Notes: generated by a model not told the origin, from the sequence alone. A stretch of 46,915 nucleotides of DNA from Cohnella lubricantis (GCF_014212015.1 NZ_JACJVN010000080.1:1-46915); one strand, 5' to 3'. Counted from the first letter of the stretch, positions 29,059 through 39,021 are shown. Numbers and translations: made by a program.

Positions 29059-30807
29059 TTAATTCTCCGGATACGCCGACAGCTTCATCGACAGCTCCAG
29101 CTTCTCGCGTATGCCGCATACTTCGTCGATCCGGTTCGCATATCGGCTGATGCTCGCCTGCGAAGCTTCGTACCGGCTCACCAAGTCGGCGTACGTAATG
29201 ATTCGGCGATGCATCTTCGCCGTCCAATATTCGAGCGCAGCCGCCCATCCAGCTGCATTGTGAAGCTTCGGAACGTTCGGGTAGACGCGGGACAGATAAT
29301 CGACCCACAGCGTCATCAAGTCATGCTGCTGCACGACGTCGTAACGTTCTGCCATCTGCTCCATCGCGATCTCCAGCACCGATTGCCAAGCGCTGTCCCA
29401 GACGGGCAGTCTGGCCGACTTGCGGCGCGGCTCCAGCGTCAGCATGCGTCCGCCGAACGCGACGTTCAGCGGATCCTGGATCCCGATCGAACGGAGCACG
29501 AGCACCGCCACCCGCTTCAGCTCGTCCTCCTCCTCCGGATCGGCGAGGAACCCTTTGAGCGCTTCGATGACTTCATCGTCTGCGACCAAGCCGAGCGCTT
29601 GAATCACCTGCATCTTCGTGCGGCGGTCGCCGTGGCGAAGCGCCCAGAAGAACGAAGAGCGAATGAGCGGATCCTGCTTCATCTCGCCCGGCACCAGCTC
29701 CGGCGATTGCTCCCACTTGCGGAACTGCTCGTCGAACGGCAAGTGGTAATGATAATGCGCAGGAGGAGAGCACTCGCCTTCTCTCATGAGCGCAAGCCTC
29801 TTCAGATAGAACGGCGGCACCTCCGACTGCGAATCCAACCGCTGCGCTTGAAGCCAATAGCGCTCAGCATCGTCGTAGCGCCCGATATTAGCGGCGGCCA
29901 CGGCGGCGAAGTGGTGCAGGCTGGGCTCGCCAGACAGCTCGCCCGTGCGCAGCAGCCGGCGGAAGTGGCGGTACGCTCCCTCATGTTCGCCGACGATGCC
30001 GAGTGTCGTGGCCAGCTTGAAGACATGCTCCGGATGGAACGGGATCGTCTTCCGCAGCAGCTCGAGGAGCCCGTTGAGCTCCGGGGATTGATTGGAATGC
30101 TGGTAGAAGATCGCCAGATTGCACAGCGCGTGCAGGTTGCCCGGCTCCGCCTCGAGTACGGCGGAGATCGTCTGGATCGACTTATCGAACAGTCCCATAT
30201 AGTAGTATGCCAATCCCAAATTGTTGCGCGCCGCGAGAAAGTCCGGCTGCCGCTCGATAATTTCTTCCAGAATGCGCACCGCCTCCGCGAATCGGCCCGC
30301 TTCCAGCAGCTCCCTTGCTTTGTCATGCGCGTAGACGTTCTCTTTGGACTTGATCGTCGACAGCTTCGTCGGCCGATTCAGCTCGTAATGGAGCAGATCG
30401 AGCAGTTCGTCCGCTTCGTCCAGGAATTGCCCTTCTGCATCCGTCTCGAGGTAGCGCACCAAGGCGTCCTCTGCCGCTTCGTACAATTCCATATTCGCGT
30501 AGTTGTTCGCCAGATAGTAATAGCATTCCGTCATCGCCGGATCAATCCGGTCCAGCACCGAACGGAGCACGTCGTTGGACTCCTCATAGCGGCCCATCTC
30601 CGACAGGATGCCGGCCATGTTGCAATGGTTCACCGGGTTGTCCGGTTCATACTCGACCGCGCGGCGGAAGTACTTCAGTGCCTTGTCGTAATGGAACCGA
30701 TCCAGCGATTGGACAGCTCTCTCGAAGAAGAAAGTGGCGTCCAGCGAGAAAGGAATCACTTTCGGCCGTTTAGTGTTCGCCGCCTGCTTGCGCTTGCGCG
30801 GATTCAT
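29059..30807 (-). CDS. TPR-repeat protein (YvcD-like)
   Basis: 582 residues. From about 25 to 330 it is made of tetratricopeptide repeats, for example ALKYFRRAVEYEPDNPVNHC and LAARNNLGLAYYYMGLFDKS; the C-terminal third has HEAT-like helices (ALGLVADDEVIEALKGFLAD) that resemble armadillo repeats. It is cytoplasmic with no signal. TPR proteins assemble complexes; no specific partner is known. Start ATG 30807 has GGAGGTG eight bases upstream, better than the in-frame TTG at 30813. It lies before trxB, as yvcD does in B. subtilis, and has its own extended -10 promoter at 30889. Confidence 0.85.
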   Translation of the reverse strand: MNPRKRKQAANTKRPKVIPFSLDATFFFERAVQSLDRFHYDKALKYFRRAVEYEPDNPVNHCNMAGILSEMGRYEESNDVLRSVLDRIDPAMTECYYYLANNYANMELYEAAEDALVRYLETDAEGQFLDEADELLDLLHYELNRPTKLSTIKSKENVYAHDKARELLEAGRFAEAVRILEEIIERQPDFLAARNNLGLAYYYMGLFDKSIQTISAVLEAEPGNLHALCNLAIFYQHSNQSPELNGLLELLRKTIPFHPEHVFKLATTLGIVGEHEGAYRHFRRLLRTGELSGEPSLHHFAAVAAANIGRYDDAERYWLQAQRLDSQSEVPPFYLKRLALMREGECSPPAHYHYHLPFDEQFRKWEQSPELVPGEMKQDPLIRSSFFWALRHGDRRTKMQVIQALGLVADDEVIEALKGFLADPEEEDELKRVAVLVLRSIGIQDPLNVAFGGRMLTLEPRRKSARLPVWDSAWQSVLEIAMEQMAERYDVVQQHDLMTLWVDYLSRVYPNVPKLHNAAGWAAALEYWTAKMHRRIITYADLVSRYEASQASISRYANRIDEVCGIREKLELSMKLSAYPEN

Positions 30808-30888
30808 AGGCAAGGCACCTCCCCGGTTGTCGTCTCATTCCTTGTTCCTGCCTAAACTTCCGGCCTCTATGCCGGATACGTCAACCCG

Positions 30889-30897
30889 ATTATACCA
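30889..30897 (-). promoter_or_regulatory. Extended -10 promoter of the TPR gene
   Basis: TGG-TATAAT on the minus strand (30897-30889). No good -35 is needed with an extended -10. A small hairpin CCGGC/GCCGG lies in the leader at 30870-30885. Confidence 0.6.
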
Positions 30898-30921
30898 CAG
30901 CGTTCGCAACCATAAAACAAA

Positions 30922-30941
30922 AACGCCGCTTGAGCGGCGTT
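30922..30941 (-). terminator. Terminator of prs
   Basis: AACGCCGC/GCGGCGTT with a TTGA loop, followed on the minus strand by TTTTTGTTTT. Part of the left arm also pairs with 30945-30954 in a competing ten-base stem. Confidence 0.85.
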
Positions 30942-30965
30942 CGCCTCAAGCGGCGCAGGGGACGT

Positions 30966-31919
30966 CTACACCCCTTTGTTCTTAAACAGCGTGCTGATCG
31001 ATCCGCCTTCCATGATGATGCGGATCGCTTCCGCAAGCATCGGCGCGACGGACAGCAGCTTGAAGCGCGACGGCCGATCGCCCGGCAGCAGGATGGAGTC
31101 GGTCACGATAACCTCCCGAATGCTCGGATGGTCGAGCTTGCGCAGCGCATCCCCCGAGAAGAGAGGATGAGTCGCGCAGACGAACACGTCCTCCGCCCCT
31201 CGCTCCTTCAAGCTCTCGACGACATTCACGATCGTCGTGCCCGTATCGATCAGGTCTTCGATGATAATCGGCGTCTGCCCTTCCACGTCCCCGATCACAT
31301 GCGTAATGACCGATTCGTTGTGCGCGGGCCGCTTCTTGATCATGATCGCGAACGGAGAATCGAGCTGGTTCGCCAGCTTCTCCGCCGTAGAGGCTCGTCC
31401 CGCGTCCGGCGAGACGACGACCGGATGGCGGATGTCCTTGGCCTTCAAGTAATCGCTGATCAGGTCCAGCGCTGTGAGGTGATCCACCGGAATGTTGAAG
31501 AATCCTTGAATCGCCGCGGCGTGCAGATCAATCGTCACGATCCGGTTCGCGCCGACCGTCGTCAGGACGTCCGCCACCATCTTCGCCGAGATCGGCTCTC
31601 GAGGCGCTGCCTTCCGCTCCTGCCGGGCATACCCGTAATACGGCAGCACGACGTTAATCGTTCGGGCGGAAGCCCGCTTCGCCGCATCGATCATGACCAG
31701 CAATTCGACGAAATACTCGTTGATCGGATGCGATAAAGATTGCACGAGGAACACGTCGCAATTGCGGATCGACTCCTCATAGTTAACGTACACTTCTCCG
31801 CTCTTGAAACGGGATAGATTAATCTTCCCGAGCGACACTCCGAGGTGATCGGCGATGTTCTCTGCCAACAACGGATTCGAGGATCCCGAGAAAATGCGAA
31901 GCTTGCTGCTGCTGTACAT
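30966..31919 (-). CDS. prs: Ribose-phosphate pyrophosphokinase
   Basis: Makes PRPP from ribose 5-phosphate and ATP, the shared precursor of purines, pyrimidines, histidine and tryptophan. 317 residues from MYSSSKLRIFSG. Seen: SGEVYVNYEESIRNCDV, the substrate loop VLPYYGYARQERK, TIDLHAAAIQGFF, the PRPP motif IIIEDLIDTGTTI and the HVIGDVEGQ region. ATG 31919 has GGAGGGG five bases upstream. It lies directly downstream of hisI but has its own strong promoter. The gene near glmU in other Bacillales may be a second prs; this copy may be tied to histidine synthesis. Confidence 0.93.
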   Translation of the reverse strand: MYSSSKLRIFSGSSNPLLAENIADHLGVSLGKINLSRFKSGEVYVNYEESIRNCDVFLVQSLSHPINEYFVELLVMIDAAKRASARTINVVLPYYGYARQERKAAPREPISAKMVADVLTTVGANRIVTIDLHAAAIQGFFNIPVDHLTALDLISDYLKAKDIRHPVVVSPDAGRASTAEKLANQLDSPFAIMIKKRPAHNESVITHVIGDVEGQTPIIIEDLIDTGTTIVNVVESLKERGAEDVFVCATHPLFSGDALRKLDHPSIREVIVTDSILLPGDRPSRFKLLSVAPMLAEAIRIIMEGGSISTLFKNKGV

Positions 31920-31981
31920 GCGCCCCTCCAATGGATCGGTCATTCTCGCCGGTTTACACCCTTTTTACACAATTCGACTTT

Positions 31982-32010
31982 ATTATACATGAGATCAGCG
32001 CGTTTTCCAA
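31982..32010 (-). promoter_or_regulatory. Promoter of prs
   Basis: -35 TTGGAA (32005-32010), 17-base spacer, -10 TATAAT with extended TG (31982-31987), minus strand. It lies between the hisI stop and prs, so prs is not simply the end of the his operon. Confidence 0.75.
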
Positions 32011-32038
32011 AGCAAATCCAGTTCGGGACCGTGCCGGC

Positions 32039-32698
32039 TTATTTATCCTTCACGGGCTTCCGATGGCGGAATTCGAGCTCCTTCAGCACGTCGTCGAGCG
32101 GAATCTCTTGTTCGCGCAGCAGCACCATCAAGTGGAAGATCAGGTCGGCCGCCTCGCAGCGAATCTCCGCCTTGTCGCCGTTCTTCCCGCCGATGATGAC
32201 CTCCGCCGATTCCTCGCCGATCTTCTTCAGAATCTTGTCTAGTCCCTTGTCGAAAAGGTACGTCGTATAAGAGCCCTCCGGGCGCTCGGCTTGGCGCTTC
32301 GCGATCGTCTCCTCGAGCGAGCTCAGCGGCGCGAAGCGGTCCGGCTGCGGCAGCTTATCCTGCGGCAGTTCGCCGTCCGCGTCGCGGTAGAAGCAGCTGT
32401 ACGCGCCGGTATGGCAAGCCGCGCCGTTCTGCCGCACCTGCACGAGCAGCGTATCCCCGTCGCAATCGTAGCGCAGCGATTCGATCTGCTGCGTATGGCC
32501 GCTCGTCCCACCCTTGTGCCACAGCTCGCTCCGCGATCGGCTCCAGAACCACGTCTCGCCGCTCTCGAGCGACTTCTGCAGCGATTCCCGGTTCATATAG
32601 GCCAGCATCAGCACTTCCTTGCTGACCGCGTCTTGTACGATGGCGGGCACGAGCCCGTCGTCATTCCATTTGATTTGCTCCGCGATCGGTTGCGTCAT
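32039..32698 (-). CDS. hisI: Bifunctional PR-AMP cyclohydrolase/PR-ATP pyrophosphohydrolase (HisIE)
   Basis: Carries out the second and third steps of histidine synthesis. 219 residues. N-terminal His[34 protein letters not shown] and Zn/Mg ligands [11 protein letters not shown] plus the later CHTG. C-terminal His[30 protein letters not shown] and [13 protein letters not shown]. Start ATG 32698 overlaps the hisF stop by four bases (ATGA), so translation is coupled. It is the last enzyme gene of the his operon. No clear terminator follows, but prs has its own promoter. Confidence 0.97.
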   Translation of the reverse strand: MTQPIAEQIKWNDDGLVPAIVQDAVSKEVLMLAYMNRESLQKSLESGETWFWSRSRSELWHKGGTSGHTQQIESLRYDCDGDTLLVQVRQNGAACHTGAYSCFYRDADGELPQDKLPQPDRFAPLSSLEETIAKRQAERPEGSYTTYLFDKGLDKILKKIGEESAEVIIGGKNGDKAEIRCEAADLIFHLMVLLREQEIPLDDVLKELEFRHRKPVKDK

Positions 32699-33453
32699 CT
32701 TACGTTCACTCCTTGCTCTCTCAGCAGGTTCTTGACCTCCCGGATCGTCACTTCTTTGTAGTGGAAAATGCTTGCGGCAAGCGCCGCGTCGGCCTGGCCT
32801 TCACGGAACGCCTCGGCGAAATGCGCTGCATTGCCAGCGCCGCCCGATGCGATGACGGGAATGCCGACTGCGCTCGACACCGCGCGAGTCAGCGCGAGGT
32901 CGAAGCCGTCCTTCGTGCCGTCCGCGTCCATGCTCGTCAGCAGCAGCTCGCCCGCGCCGCGGCGCTCGGCTTCCTTCGCCCACTCCAGCGCCTTGATGCC
33001 CGTCGGGTTCCGGCCGCCGTGGGTGAACACTTCCCATTCGCCCCACTCGGCGTTGAACCGCGCGTCGATGGCGACGACGATGCACTGCGAGCCGAAGATC
33101 CGCGCCCCTTCCGTGATCAGGTCCGGATTCCGAATAGCCGCCGTATTAATGCCGGTCTTGTCCGCGCCCGCGCGCAACAGCCGCTTCATGTCGTCCGTGG
33201 ACGAGATGCCCCCGCCGACGGTGAACGGGATCGTAATCTCGCCCGCCGTGCGCCGCACGACCTCGATCATCGTGGCGCGCCCCTCGACCGAAGCCGAGAT
33301 GTCGAGGAACACGAGCTCGTCCGCCCCCTCGCGGTCATAGAGGGCGGCCAGCTCGACCGGATCGCCGGCGTCGCGCAGATTGACGAAGTTGACGCCCTTC
33401 ACGACGCGGCCGTCCTTGACGTCCAGGCAGGGAATGACTCTTTTGGCTAACAT
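32695..33453 (-). CDS. hisF: Imidazole glycerol phosphate synthase cyclase subunit HisF
   Basis: With HisH, turns PRFAR and glutamine-derived ammonia into IGP and AICAR. 252 residues, TIM barrel with two internal half-barrels. Seen: [37 protein letters not shown], and catalytic Asp in CLDV and in MDADG. Start ATG 33453 has GGAGG at a good distance. It overlaps hisI by four bases and follows hisA closely (14 bases). Confidence 0.97.
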   Translation of the reverse strand: MLAKRVIPCLDVKDGRVVKGVNFVNLRDAGDPVELAALYDREGADELVFLDISASVEGRATMIEVVRRTAGEITIPFTVGGGISSTDDMKRLLRAGADKTGINTAAIRNPDLITEGARIFGSQCIVVAIDARFNAEWGEWEVFTHGGRNPTGIKALEWAKEAERRGAGELLLTSMDADGTKDGFDLALTRAVSSAVGIPVIASGGAGNAAHFAEAFREGQADAALAASIFHYKEVTIREVKNLLREQGVNVR

Positions 33454-33466
33454 ATAGGTCCTCCTT

Positions 33467-34255
33467 CTATCGCGGCAGCGGCGGATTGCAATAGTCCACG
33501 ACTTCGCGATAAGGCAGCGTTCCGCCGAAGATGTCGAGCGCGCTGCCGATCGTAATGTCCAGCTTGCCGCCGGTCAGCTCGCGGAACCGCGCCAAGTCGC
33601 CAATCGAGCGAGCGCCTCCCGCGTAGGTCGCCGGTATGCGCGCCCACTCGGCCAGCTTCGCCGCGAGCTTCTCCTGCACGCCTTCCCGCTTCCCCTCAAC
33701 GTCGACCGCATGGATCAGGAACTCGTCGCAATATTGTTCGAGCTCCCGCACCGTGCGCTCGTTCACTTCCAGGTCGCTGAACGTCGTCCATTGGTTCGTC
33801 ACGACGTACCACTTGCCGTCCCGCTCCTTGCAGCTCAGATCGAGCACAAGGCGCTCCTTGCCGGCTTCGGAGGCGATCCGCCGCAGATTATCCAGGTGCA
33901 GCTGCCCGTCGCGGAAGACGTACGATGTGACGATGACGTGCGACGCCCCTGCGCCCAGGTACTCCGCCGCGTTCTCGGCCGTGATGCCGCCGCCGATCTG
34001 CAAGCCTCCAGGGTATGCGCGAAGCGCGGACAGCGCCGCGTCCCGGTTGCCGCCGCCGAGCATGATGATGTGCCCGCCGGTCAGCCCGTCCTCCCGGTAT
34101 AGGGAGGCGTAATAGGCTGCGTCGCGCTCGGAGACGAAGTTCTCTATAACTTTCGAGGCGTCCGCTTGCAGCGTCTCGCCGACGATCTGCTTCACTTTGC
34201 CTTGGTGAATATCGATGCAAGGTCTGAATCGCAAGGCTCTCAGCCCTTCTTCCAT
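33467..34255 (-). CDS. hisA: ProFAR isomerase, eukaryotic (HIS6)-type HisA
   Basis: Converts ProFAR to PRFAR, an Amadori rearrangement on a TIM barrel. 262 residues. It does not look like a typical bacterial HisA (which begins near IIPAIDLKDGKCVRL). It reads [18 protein letters not shown], and motifs such as [59 protein letters not shown] and [10 protein letters not shown] resemble yeast and plant HIS6-like enzymes that I know. Catalytic Asp residues are present (CIDIH, HAVDVEG). ATG 34255 has a weak ribosome binding site; a TTG at 34234, nine bases after AGAAGGG, may be the true start. It occupies the normal hisH-hisA-hisF position, so it replaces rather than supplements the bacterial gene. 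Confidence 0.93.
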   Translation of the reverse strand: MEEGLRALRFRPCIDIHQGKVKQIVGETLQADASKVIENFVSERDAAYYASLYREDGLTGGHIIMLGGGNRDAALSALRAYPGGLQIGGGITAENAAEYLGAGASHVIVTSYVFRDGQLHLDNLRRIASEAGKERLVLDLSCKERDGKWYVVTNQWTTFSDLEVNERTVRELEQYCDEFLIHAVDVEGKREGVQEKLAAKLAEWARIPATYAGGARSIGDLARFRELTGGKLDITIGSALDIFGGTLPYREVVDYCNPPLPR

Positions 34256-34295
34256 TTTCTAGTGAAGCCTGGCCATGGCAGCACGCTCCTCGTCT

Positions 34296-34919
34296 CTATG
34301 CGCGTGCCGCCGCCGCTTGATCCACCAATGCGGCGAAGCGGCCGAGAAGCGCCATGCCGAGCTCTCCGCTTTTCTCCGGGTGGAACTGCATGCCGTACAC
34401 TGAGCCGCGCCCGACGATCGCCGTCACCGGACGGTGATAGTCCGTCGTCGCGAGCAGATCCTCGCGCCGCTCCGGCAGCGCGTGATAGGAATGCACGAAG
34501 TAGACGTGTCCCGGCTCAAGCCCTTCGAACAGCGGGCTTGGCTGCGTGAAGCTCAGCTCATTCCAGCCCATATGGGGCACCTTGAAGCTGCCTTGGAACC
34601 GCACGACGCGCCCCGGCAGCAGCCCGAGCCCTTCGTGCTTGCCATGCTCTTCGCTCTCGTCGAACAACAGCTGCATGCCCAGGCAGATGCCCAGCAGCGG
34701 CTTGCCCGACGCAGCGTACTGCTTCACGACGGCATCCAGCCCCGTGTCGCGCAGATTGCTCATCGCGTCCCCGAATGCGCCAACGCCCGGCAGGATCGCC
34801 CCGTCCGCCGCCAGAATCTCCTCCGGCTTCGACGTGACGGCCGCCTCGCAGCCGAGCCGCTCCAGCGCTTTGCCCACGCTGTGCAAGTTGCCCATGCCGT
34901 AATCGATGATCGCGATCAT
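34296..34919 (-). CDS. hisH: Imidazole glycerol phosphate synthase amidotransferase subunit HisH
   Basis: Glutaminase partner of HisF. 207 residues, class I glutamine amidotransferase: catalytic Cys in GICLGMQLLFD, His and Glu in MQFHPEKSG, oxyanion-side ILPGVGAFG. ATG 34919 is one base after the hisB stop with GGGAG upstream. It lies 40 bases before the hisA start. The Ala-rich tail is short. Confidence 0.96.
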   Translation of the reverse strand: MIAIIDYGMGNLHSVGKALERLGCEAAVTSKPEEILAADGAILPGVGAFGDAMSNLRDTGLDAVVKQYAASGKPLLGICLGMQLLFDESEEHGKHEGLGLLPGRVVRFQGSFKVPHMGWNELSFTQPSPLFEGLEPGHVYFVHSYHALPERREDLLATTDYHRPVTAIVGRGSVYGMQFHPEKSGELGMALLGRFAALVDQAAAARA

Positions 34920-34920
34920 C

Positions 34921-35529
34921 TTACAGCACTCCCTTCGTGGAGGGCACGCCTTTCACGCGGGGGTCGATCGCCGTCGCCTCGTCAATCGCACGTCCAAGCG
35001 CTTTGAATACCGCCTCAATCATATGGTGCGTATTGCGCCCATAGTGCACGATGACGTGCAGCGTAATCCGCGCTTCGAGCGCGAACTTCCACAGGAACTC
35101 ATGCACGAGCTCCGTGCTGAAGCTGCCGACCTGCGCCGACGGATACTCCGCCCGGTATTCGAAGTGCGGCCGGTTGCTCACGTCGATGACGACCTGCGCC
35201 AGCGCTTCGTCCATCGGCACGAACACGCTTGCGTAACGCTTGATGCCGGCCTTGTCGCCCAGCGCCTCGCGCAGCGTCTGGCCGAGACAGATGCCGATAT
35301 CCTCCACCGTGTGGTGGTCGTCGATGTCCACGTCCCCGCGCGCTTCCACGGTCAGATCGAACTGTCCGTGCTTGGCGAACAGGTCCAGCATATGATTCAG
35401 GAAGGGTACATCCGTCTCGATGTTCACCGAGCCCGTACCGTCCAAGCCGAAGCTCAGCTTGATATCCGTCTCATTCGTCTTCCGGGCGACTTCGGCCATA
35501 CGGCTGCCCGCGCCTGCTGCTTGCGTCAT
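34921..35529 (-). CDS. hisB: Imidazoleglycerol-phosphate dehydratase
   Basis: Dehydrates IGP to imidazole acetol phosphate, manganese-dependent. 202 residues. Metal-binding [12 protein letters not shown] and [21 protein letters not shown], and [19 protein letters not shown] near the end. It is monofunctional (no phosphatase domain as in E. coli HisB). Start ATG 35529 overlaps the hisD stop by four bases. An internal ATG at residue 11 may also be used, since the first ten residues are not conserved. Confidence 0.96.
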   Translation of the reverse strand: MTQAAGAGSRMAEVARKTNETDIKLSFGLDGTGSVNIETDVPFLNHMLDLFAKHGQFDLTVEARGDVDIDDHHTVEDIGICLGQTLREALGDKAGIKRYASVFVPMDEALAQVVIDVSNRPHFEYRAEYPSAQVGSFSTELVHEFLWKFALEARITLHVIVHYGRNTHHMIEAVFKALGRAIDEATAIDPRVKGVPSTKGVL

Positions 35530-36815
35530 TGCGCTTCTCCACCTTCCAATCGGATCTCAACCGCTCTCGCGTGGGCCTCCAGCCCTTCGTGCCTAGCCAG
35601 CGTGGCGATACCCGCCGCGTCCCGCAGCAGCGCCTCCCGGCTGTACCGGATCAAGCTCGACTTCTTCAAGAAGTCGTCCACGTTCAGCGGCGAAGAGAAC
35701 CGTGCAGTTCCATTCGTCGGCAAAATGTGGTTGGGTCCGGCGAAGTAATCGCCCACCGGTTCAGAGCTATACGCGCCGAGGAAGATGGCGCCCGCATTCT
35801 CGATGCCCCCGAGCAGCGCCAGCGGGTCCTCGGTGATCACTTCCAAGTGCTCCGGCGCGAGCTTATTCACGACCGACACGCCTTCGGCCAGGTCGGCTAC
35901 CGTCAGAATCGCGCCGTACATCTCCAGCGACGCCCGCGCGATATCGACGCGCGGCAGCGTCGCCACTTGGCGCTCCAGCTCGGCTGCGACCGCTTGCGCC
36001 AGCTTGCGGGATGGCGTCACGAGCACCGCCGACGCCATCTCGTCATGCTCCGCCTGCGACAGCAGATCCGCGGCCACATAGCGCGGATCGGCGCTGTCGT
36101 CGGCGAGCACGACGATCTCGCTCGGCCCGGCGATGCTGTCGATGTCGACCGCGCCGAACACGGCGCGCTTCGCCAGAGCGACATAGATGTTGCCGGGCCC
36201 GCAGATCTTATCGACGGCGGGAATGCTCGCCGTCCCGTATGCCAGCGCGGCCACCGCCTGCGCGCCGCCGACCCGGTACATCTCGGTCACGCCCGCTTCC
36301 GCGGCCGCGACCAGGATGTACGGGTCGATGCCTTCCCGGCCGCCGGTAGACGGCGGCGTGACAAGCACAATCTCCGGCACGCCGGCGACCTTGGCCGGCA
36401 GCACGTTCATGAGCACCGACGACGGATACGCCGCCTTGCCGCCCGGCACATACAAGCCGACCCGCTTCAGCGGGCGGATCGCGATGCCAAGCATCGTCCC
36501 GTCGGGCTGCACATCCATCCAAGACGAACGCTTCTGCTTCTCATGGAATGTCGTGATGTTCGCCGCCGCCTGCCGCAGCGCCGTTAGAAAATCCGGCTCC
36601 ACCCGATCGTAAGCCGCCGCAATCTCCTCCGGCGTTACGCGCAGCTGTGCCGGGCTCAGCTTCACCTTGTCGTGCTGCTCGGTGTACCGCAGAAGCGCCG
36701 CATCGCCTTCGCGGCGAACCGCTTCGACGATCTCCTTCACCGCCGCATTCTGCTCGGGGGAGCCGTATTCGCTCTCCCGCTCCAGCTTGAAGCCCGCTGC
36801 CGATCCTATATACAT
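35526..36815 (-). CDS. hisD: Histidinol dehydrogenase
   Basis: Zinc- and NAD-dependent; oxidises histidinol to histidine in two steps. 429 residues. Seen: [37 protein letters not shown], the substrate loop [18 protein letters not shown] with QAEHDEM (Zn ligands), and [20 protein letters not shown] precedes ATG 36815. It is followed by hisB with a four-base overlap, and preceded by a 230-base spacer from hisG that contains a diverged copy of the 51-bp repeat. Confidence 0.97.
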   Translation of the reverse strand: MYIGSAAGFKLERESEYGSPEQNAAVKEIVEAVRREGDAALLRYTEQHDKVKLSPAQLRVTPEEIAAAYDRVEPDFLTALRQAAANITTFHEKQKRSSWMDVQPDGTMLGIAIRPLKRVGLYVPGGKAAYPSSVLMNVLPAKVAGVPEIVLVTPPSTGGREGIDPYILVAAAEAGVTEMYRVGGAQAVAALAYGTASIPAVDKICGPGNIYVALAKRAVFGAVDIDSIAGPSEIVVLADDSADPRYVAADLLSQAEHDEMASAVLVTPSRKLAQAVAAELERQVATLPRVDIARASLEMYGAILTVADLAEGVSVVNKLAPEHLEVITEDPLALLGGIENAGAIFLGAYSSEPVGDYFAGPNHILPTNGTARFSSPLNVDDFLKKSSLIRYSREALLRDAAGIATLARHEGLEAHARAVEIRLEGGEAQ

Positions 36816-36950
36816 CTCCGCTTGACCTCCCTCGGCGACAGTTCCATCCTCACCGTACGCCTTTATCTCTCATGCAAACTGCTGCACCCGGTTCTTAATG
36901 AGACAAACCTTCAGCCTCGCTAATACCTCGACATGGCCATCCCGGTTACA

Positions 36951-37001
36951 GAGCCGCCTTAGCTGCCTCGCGACTCGTAACCCGACAATTCCGGTTTACG
37001 C
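36951..37001. repeat. Diverged solo copy of the 51-bp repeat in the hisG-hisD spacer
   Basis: GTAACCCGACAATTCCGGTTTAC (36977-36999) matches the array core with three differences in 23, and an upstream GTTACAGAGC (36955-36964) matches the array's TTACAGAGC, but the linker is 11 bases shorter. The dyad CGTAACCCG/CGGTTTACG is kept. So the array family is dispersed in the genome. Confidence 0.75.
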
Positions 37002-37045
37002 AGCCGTCGTTATATGTTCATCGGGCGAACGATCATCCGCCCTAA

Positions 37046-37714
37046 CTATCCCCGCGCCGCGATCCGCTGTCCCAGCCGGTCGCACAGCTCCTGAATCGCT
37101 TGGTTCTTCAGCCGGTAGCTGACGCGATTGGCGATCAAGCGGCTCGTCACTTGGAACAGCGTCTCCATCTCAACAAGCCCGTTCTCCTTCAGCGTCTGCC
37201 CCGTCTCGACCATATCCACGATCCGGTCGGCAAGGCCGATGAGCGGCGCCAGCTCGATCGAGCCGTTCAGCTTGATGACCTCCACCTGCTGACCGCCCTC
37301 GCGGAAGTACTGCGACGCCACGCTCGGGTACTTCGTCGCCACACGAGGATACATGACTGGCTTCCAGCCAGGCAAGCCGATCACGGACATACGGCACCTC
37401 GCGATGCCGAGATCGATGAGCTCATAGACGTCTTTGTTCTCCTCCATCAGCACATCCTTGCCAACGATGCCGATATCCGCTACACCGTATTCCACGTATG
37501 TCGGCACGTCCACCGGCTTCGCCATGATGAACTCCATGTTCGCTTCCGGCACCGGAATGATCAGCTTGCGCGAATCGTCGAAGTCCTCCGGAATCAGCAG
37601 TCCCGCCTCCCGGAACAGCTTGCTCGCTTGCTTATAGATACGCCCCTTGGGCATCGCTACCTTCAATACACTATCGCCAGCCGTCTTCTCCATCATGCGG
37701 TCATTCCCCGTCAT
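37046..37714 (-). CDS. hisG: ATP phosphoribosyltransferase, short (HisZ-dependent) form
   Basis: First step of histidine synthesis: ATP plus PRPP gives PR-ATP. 222 residues, catalytic half only: [60 protein letters not shown]. There is no C-terminal ACT-like regulatory domain, so it needs HisZ as partner. Start ATG 37714 has GAGGAGG seven bases upstream and overlaps the hisZ stop (ATGA). An upstream extension is not used. Confidence 0.96.
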   Translation of the reverse strand: MTGNDRMMEKTAGDSVLKVAMPKGRIYKQASKLFREAGLLIPEDFDDSRKLIIPVPEANMEFIMAKPVDVPTYVEYGVADIGIVGKDVLMEENKDVYELIDLGIARCRMSVIGLPGWKPVMYPRVATKYPSVASQYFREGGQQVEVIKLNGSIELAPLIGLADRIVDMVETGQTLKENGLVEMETLFQVTSRLIANRVSYRLKNQAIQELCDRLGQRIAARG

Positions 37715-38937
37715 GGCCGCGCCTCCTCTCCGACTCCGTACACGAGCAGGCTGTCGTAATCCGCTCCCCGGTGCTCGAACGTCTCGACGCGCGCAGCCCG
37801 CTCGCGAAGTCCGCCCCACTCCGGCGATGCCGCATCCAGCGCTTCCGTCACGACGAGCAGCCCTTCCGCGCGCAGCCGCTCTGCTTCCTGCAGCGCCTCC
37901 CGCCTTTGCTCATGCGTGTAGACGATTAGCGTCCGCCCGCCTTCTGCCGGCGTATCATCCTCCGCCACTTCCAGAATGCGCGTCGTCTTGAGCGCGAAGC
38001 CCGTCGCCGCAGCCGGGCGGCCGAACTGGCTCAGCAGGTTGTCGTAGCGCCCGCCGCTGCATACCGGGAACCCGAGATGGGACGCATAGCCTTCAAAGTT
38101 AATTCCCGTATAATAGGAGAAATCCCCGATCATCGTCAGATCGATCAGCACATGCTCCTGCACGCCGTAAGCGCCCAGCACATCCCATACTTCGCACAGC
38201 TGCCGGATCGCAGCCTGCGCTTCTCGGCTGGCGCTTAAGCCAAGCGCCTGCTCGCAGACCTCCGCTCCTCCGCGGAGACGAAGAATACCCTCCAGCTCCG
38301 AGCGCACTTGGTCATCCAGCGACAGCCGACTAAGCGTCTGCCGGTAGCCGACGTGATCCCGTTGAAGCAAGCACTCCTTCAACGCTTCCTGCTCCTCAGT
38401 CCGGCCGGGCAGCGCTTCTTGGAACAATCCGTTCAGGAACCCGACATGCCCGACCGCCACTTTGAACGCCGGAACACCGGCAGCCCGCAGCGAAGCGATC
38501 GCCAGCGCGATCACTTCGGCATCGGCTTCCGAAGAAGAATCCCCGATTAACTCCACACCCGTCTGGAAGAACTCCGCATCCCGTCCCGCCTCGTCCTCGA
38601 AGGCGCGGAACACGCCGGCGTGATAGCTGAGCCGCAACGGGAACGGCCGCTCCTTCAGCAGCGATGCCGCTACTCGCGCGATCGGCGAAGTCATCTCCGA
38701 GCGAAGCACGATGGTCGTGCCGCGCGGATCGAGCAGCTTGAACAGCTTCTGATCGGACGTGGAGCTGGCAACGCCGACCGTATCGTAATATTCCATCGTC
38801 GGGGTGATGATCTGCTCATAGCCCCAGCGCCGCATGCAGTCCAGCACATTCTGCTCGATGCGCCTAAGCTTGGCTACCGCGTTCGGCAGATAATCCCTGA
38901 CCCCGATCGGCTTCTCAAATACTTTTGGCTTCGACAC
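37711..38937 (-). CDS. hisZ: ATP phosphoribosyltransferase regulatory subunit HisZ
   Basis: Histidyl-tRNA-synthetase-like paralogue that activates and feedback-regulates HisG. 408 residues. Class II synthetase fold: [67 protein letters not shown] and [14 protein letters not shown]. Start is GTG 38937, seven bases after GAGG. It is the first gene of the operon and has its own promoter (39022-39050) with a quasi-palindrome in the leader. Confidence 0.96.
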   Translation of the reverse strand: MSKPKVFEKPIGVRDYLPNAVAKLRRIEQNVLDCMRRWGYEQIITPTMEYYDTVGVASSTSDQKLFKLLDPRGTTIVLRSEMTSPIARVAASLLKERPFPLRLSYHAGVFRAFEDEAGRDAEFFQTGVELIGDSSSEADAEVIALAIASLRAAGVPAFKVAVGHVGFLNGLFQEALPGRTEEQEALKECLLQRDHVGYRQTLSRLSLDDQVRSELEGILRLRGGAEVCEQALGLSASREAQAAIRQLCEVWDVLGAYGVQEHVLIDLTMIGDFSYYTGINFEGYASHLGFPVCSGGRYDNLLSQFGRPAAATGFALKTTRILEVAEDDTPAEGGRTLIVYTHEQRREALQEAERLRAEGLLVVTEALDAASPEWGGLRERAARVETFEHRGADYDSLLVYGVGEEARP

Positions 38938-38965
38938 AACAATACCTCGATTCTGATCTATATCT

Positions 38966-38985
38966 TTAGTGCTTTAAAGTTCTAA
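38966..38985 (-). promoter_or_regulatory. Quasi-palindrome in the his leader, arms TTAG..CTTTAAAG..CTAA
   Basis: TTAG-N2-CTTTAAAG-N2-CTAA is symmetric apart from two central pairs. It overlaps by three bases a perfect decamer TAACATGTTA (38983-38992). It lies between the promoter's start point and the hisZ ribosome binding site, a place typical of a repressor roadblock. Confidence 0.55.
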
Positions 38986-39021
38986 CATGTTACCATACTG
39001 CCAAAATAAAGGATACTATGT

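Noticed and set aside
28939..30855. Long plus-strand ORF opposite the TPR gene
   Set aside because: Antisense of a clearly coding gene; codon pattern and arginine-leucine composition are typical of a GC-rich shadow.
34255..34296. Small peptide gene between hisH and hisA
   Set aside because: The 40-base gap has no start codon with a site of its own.
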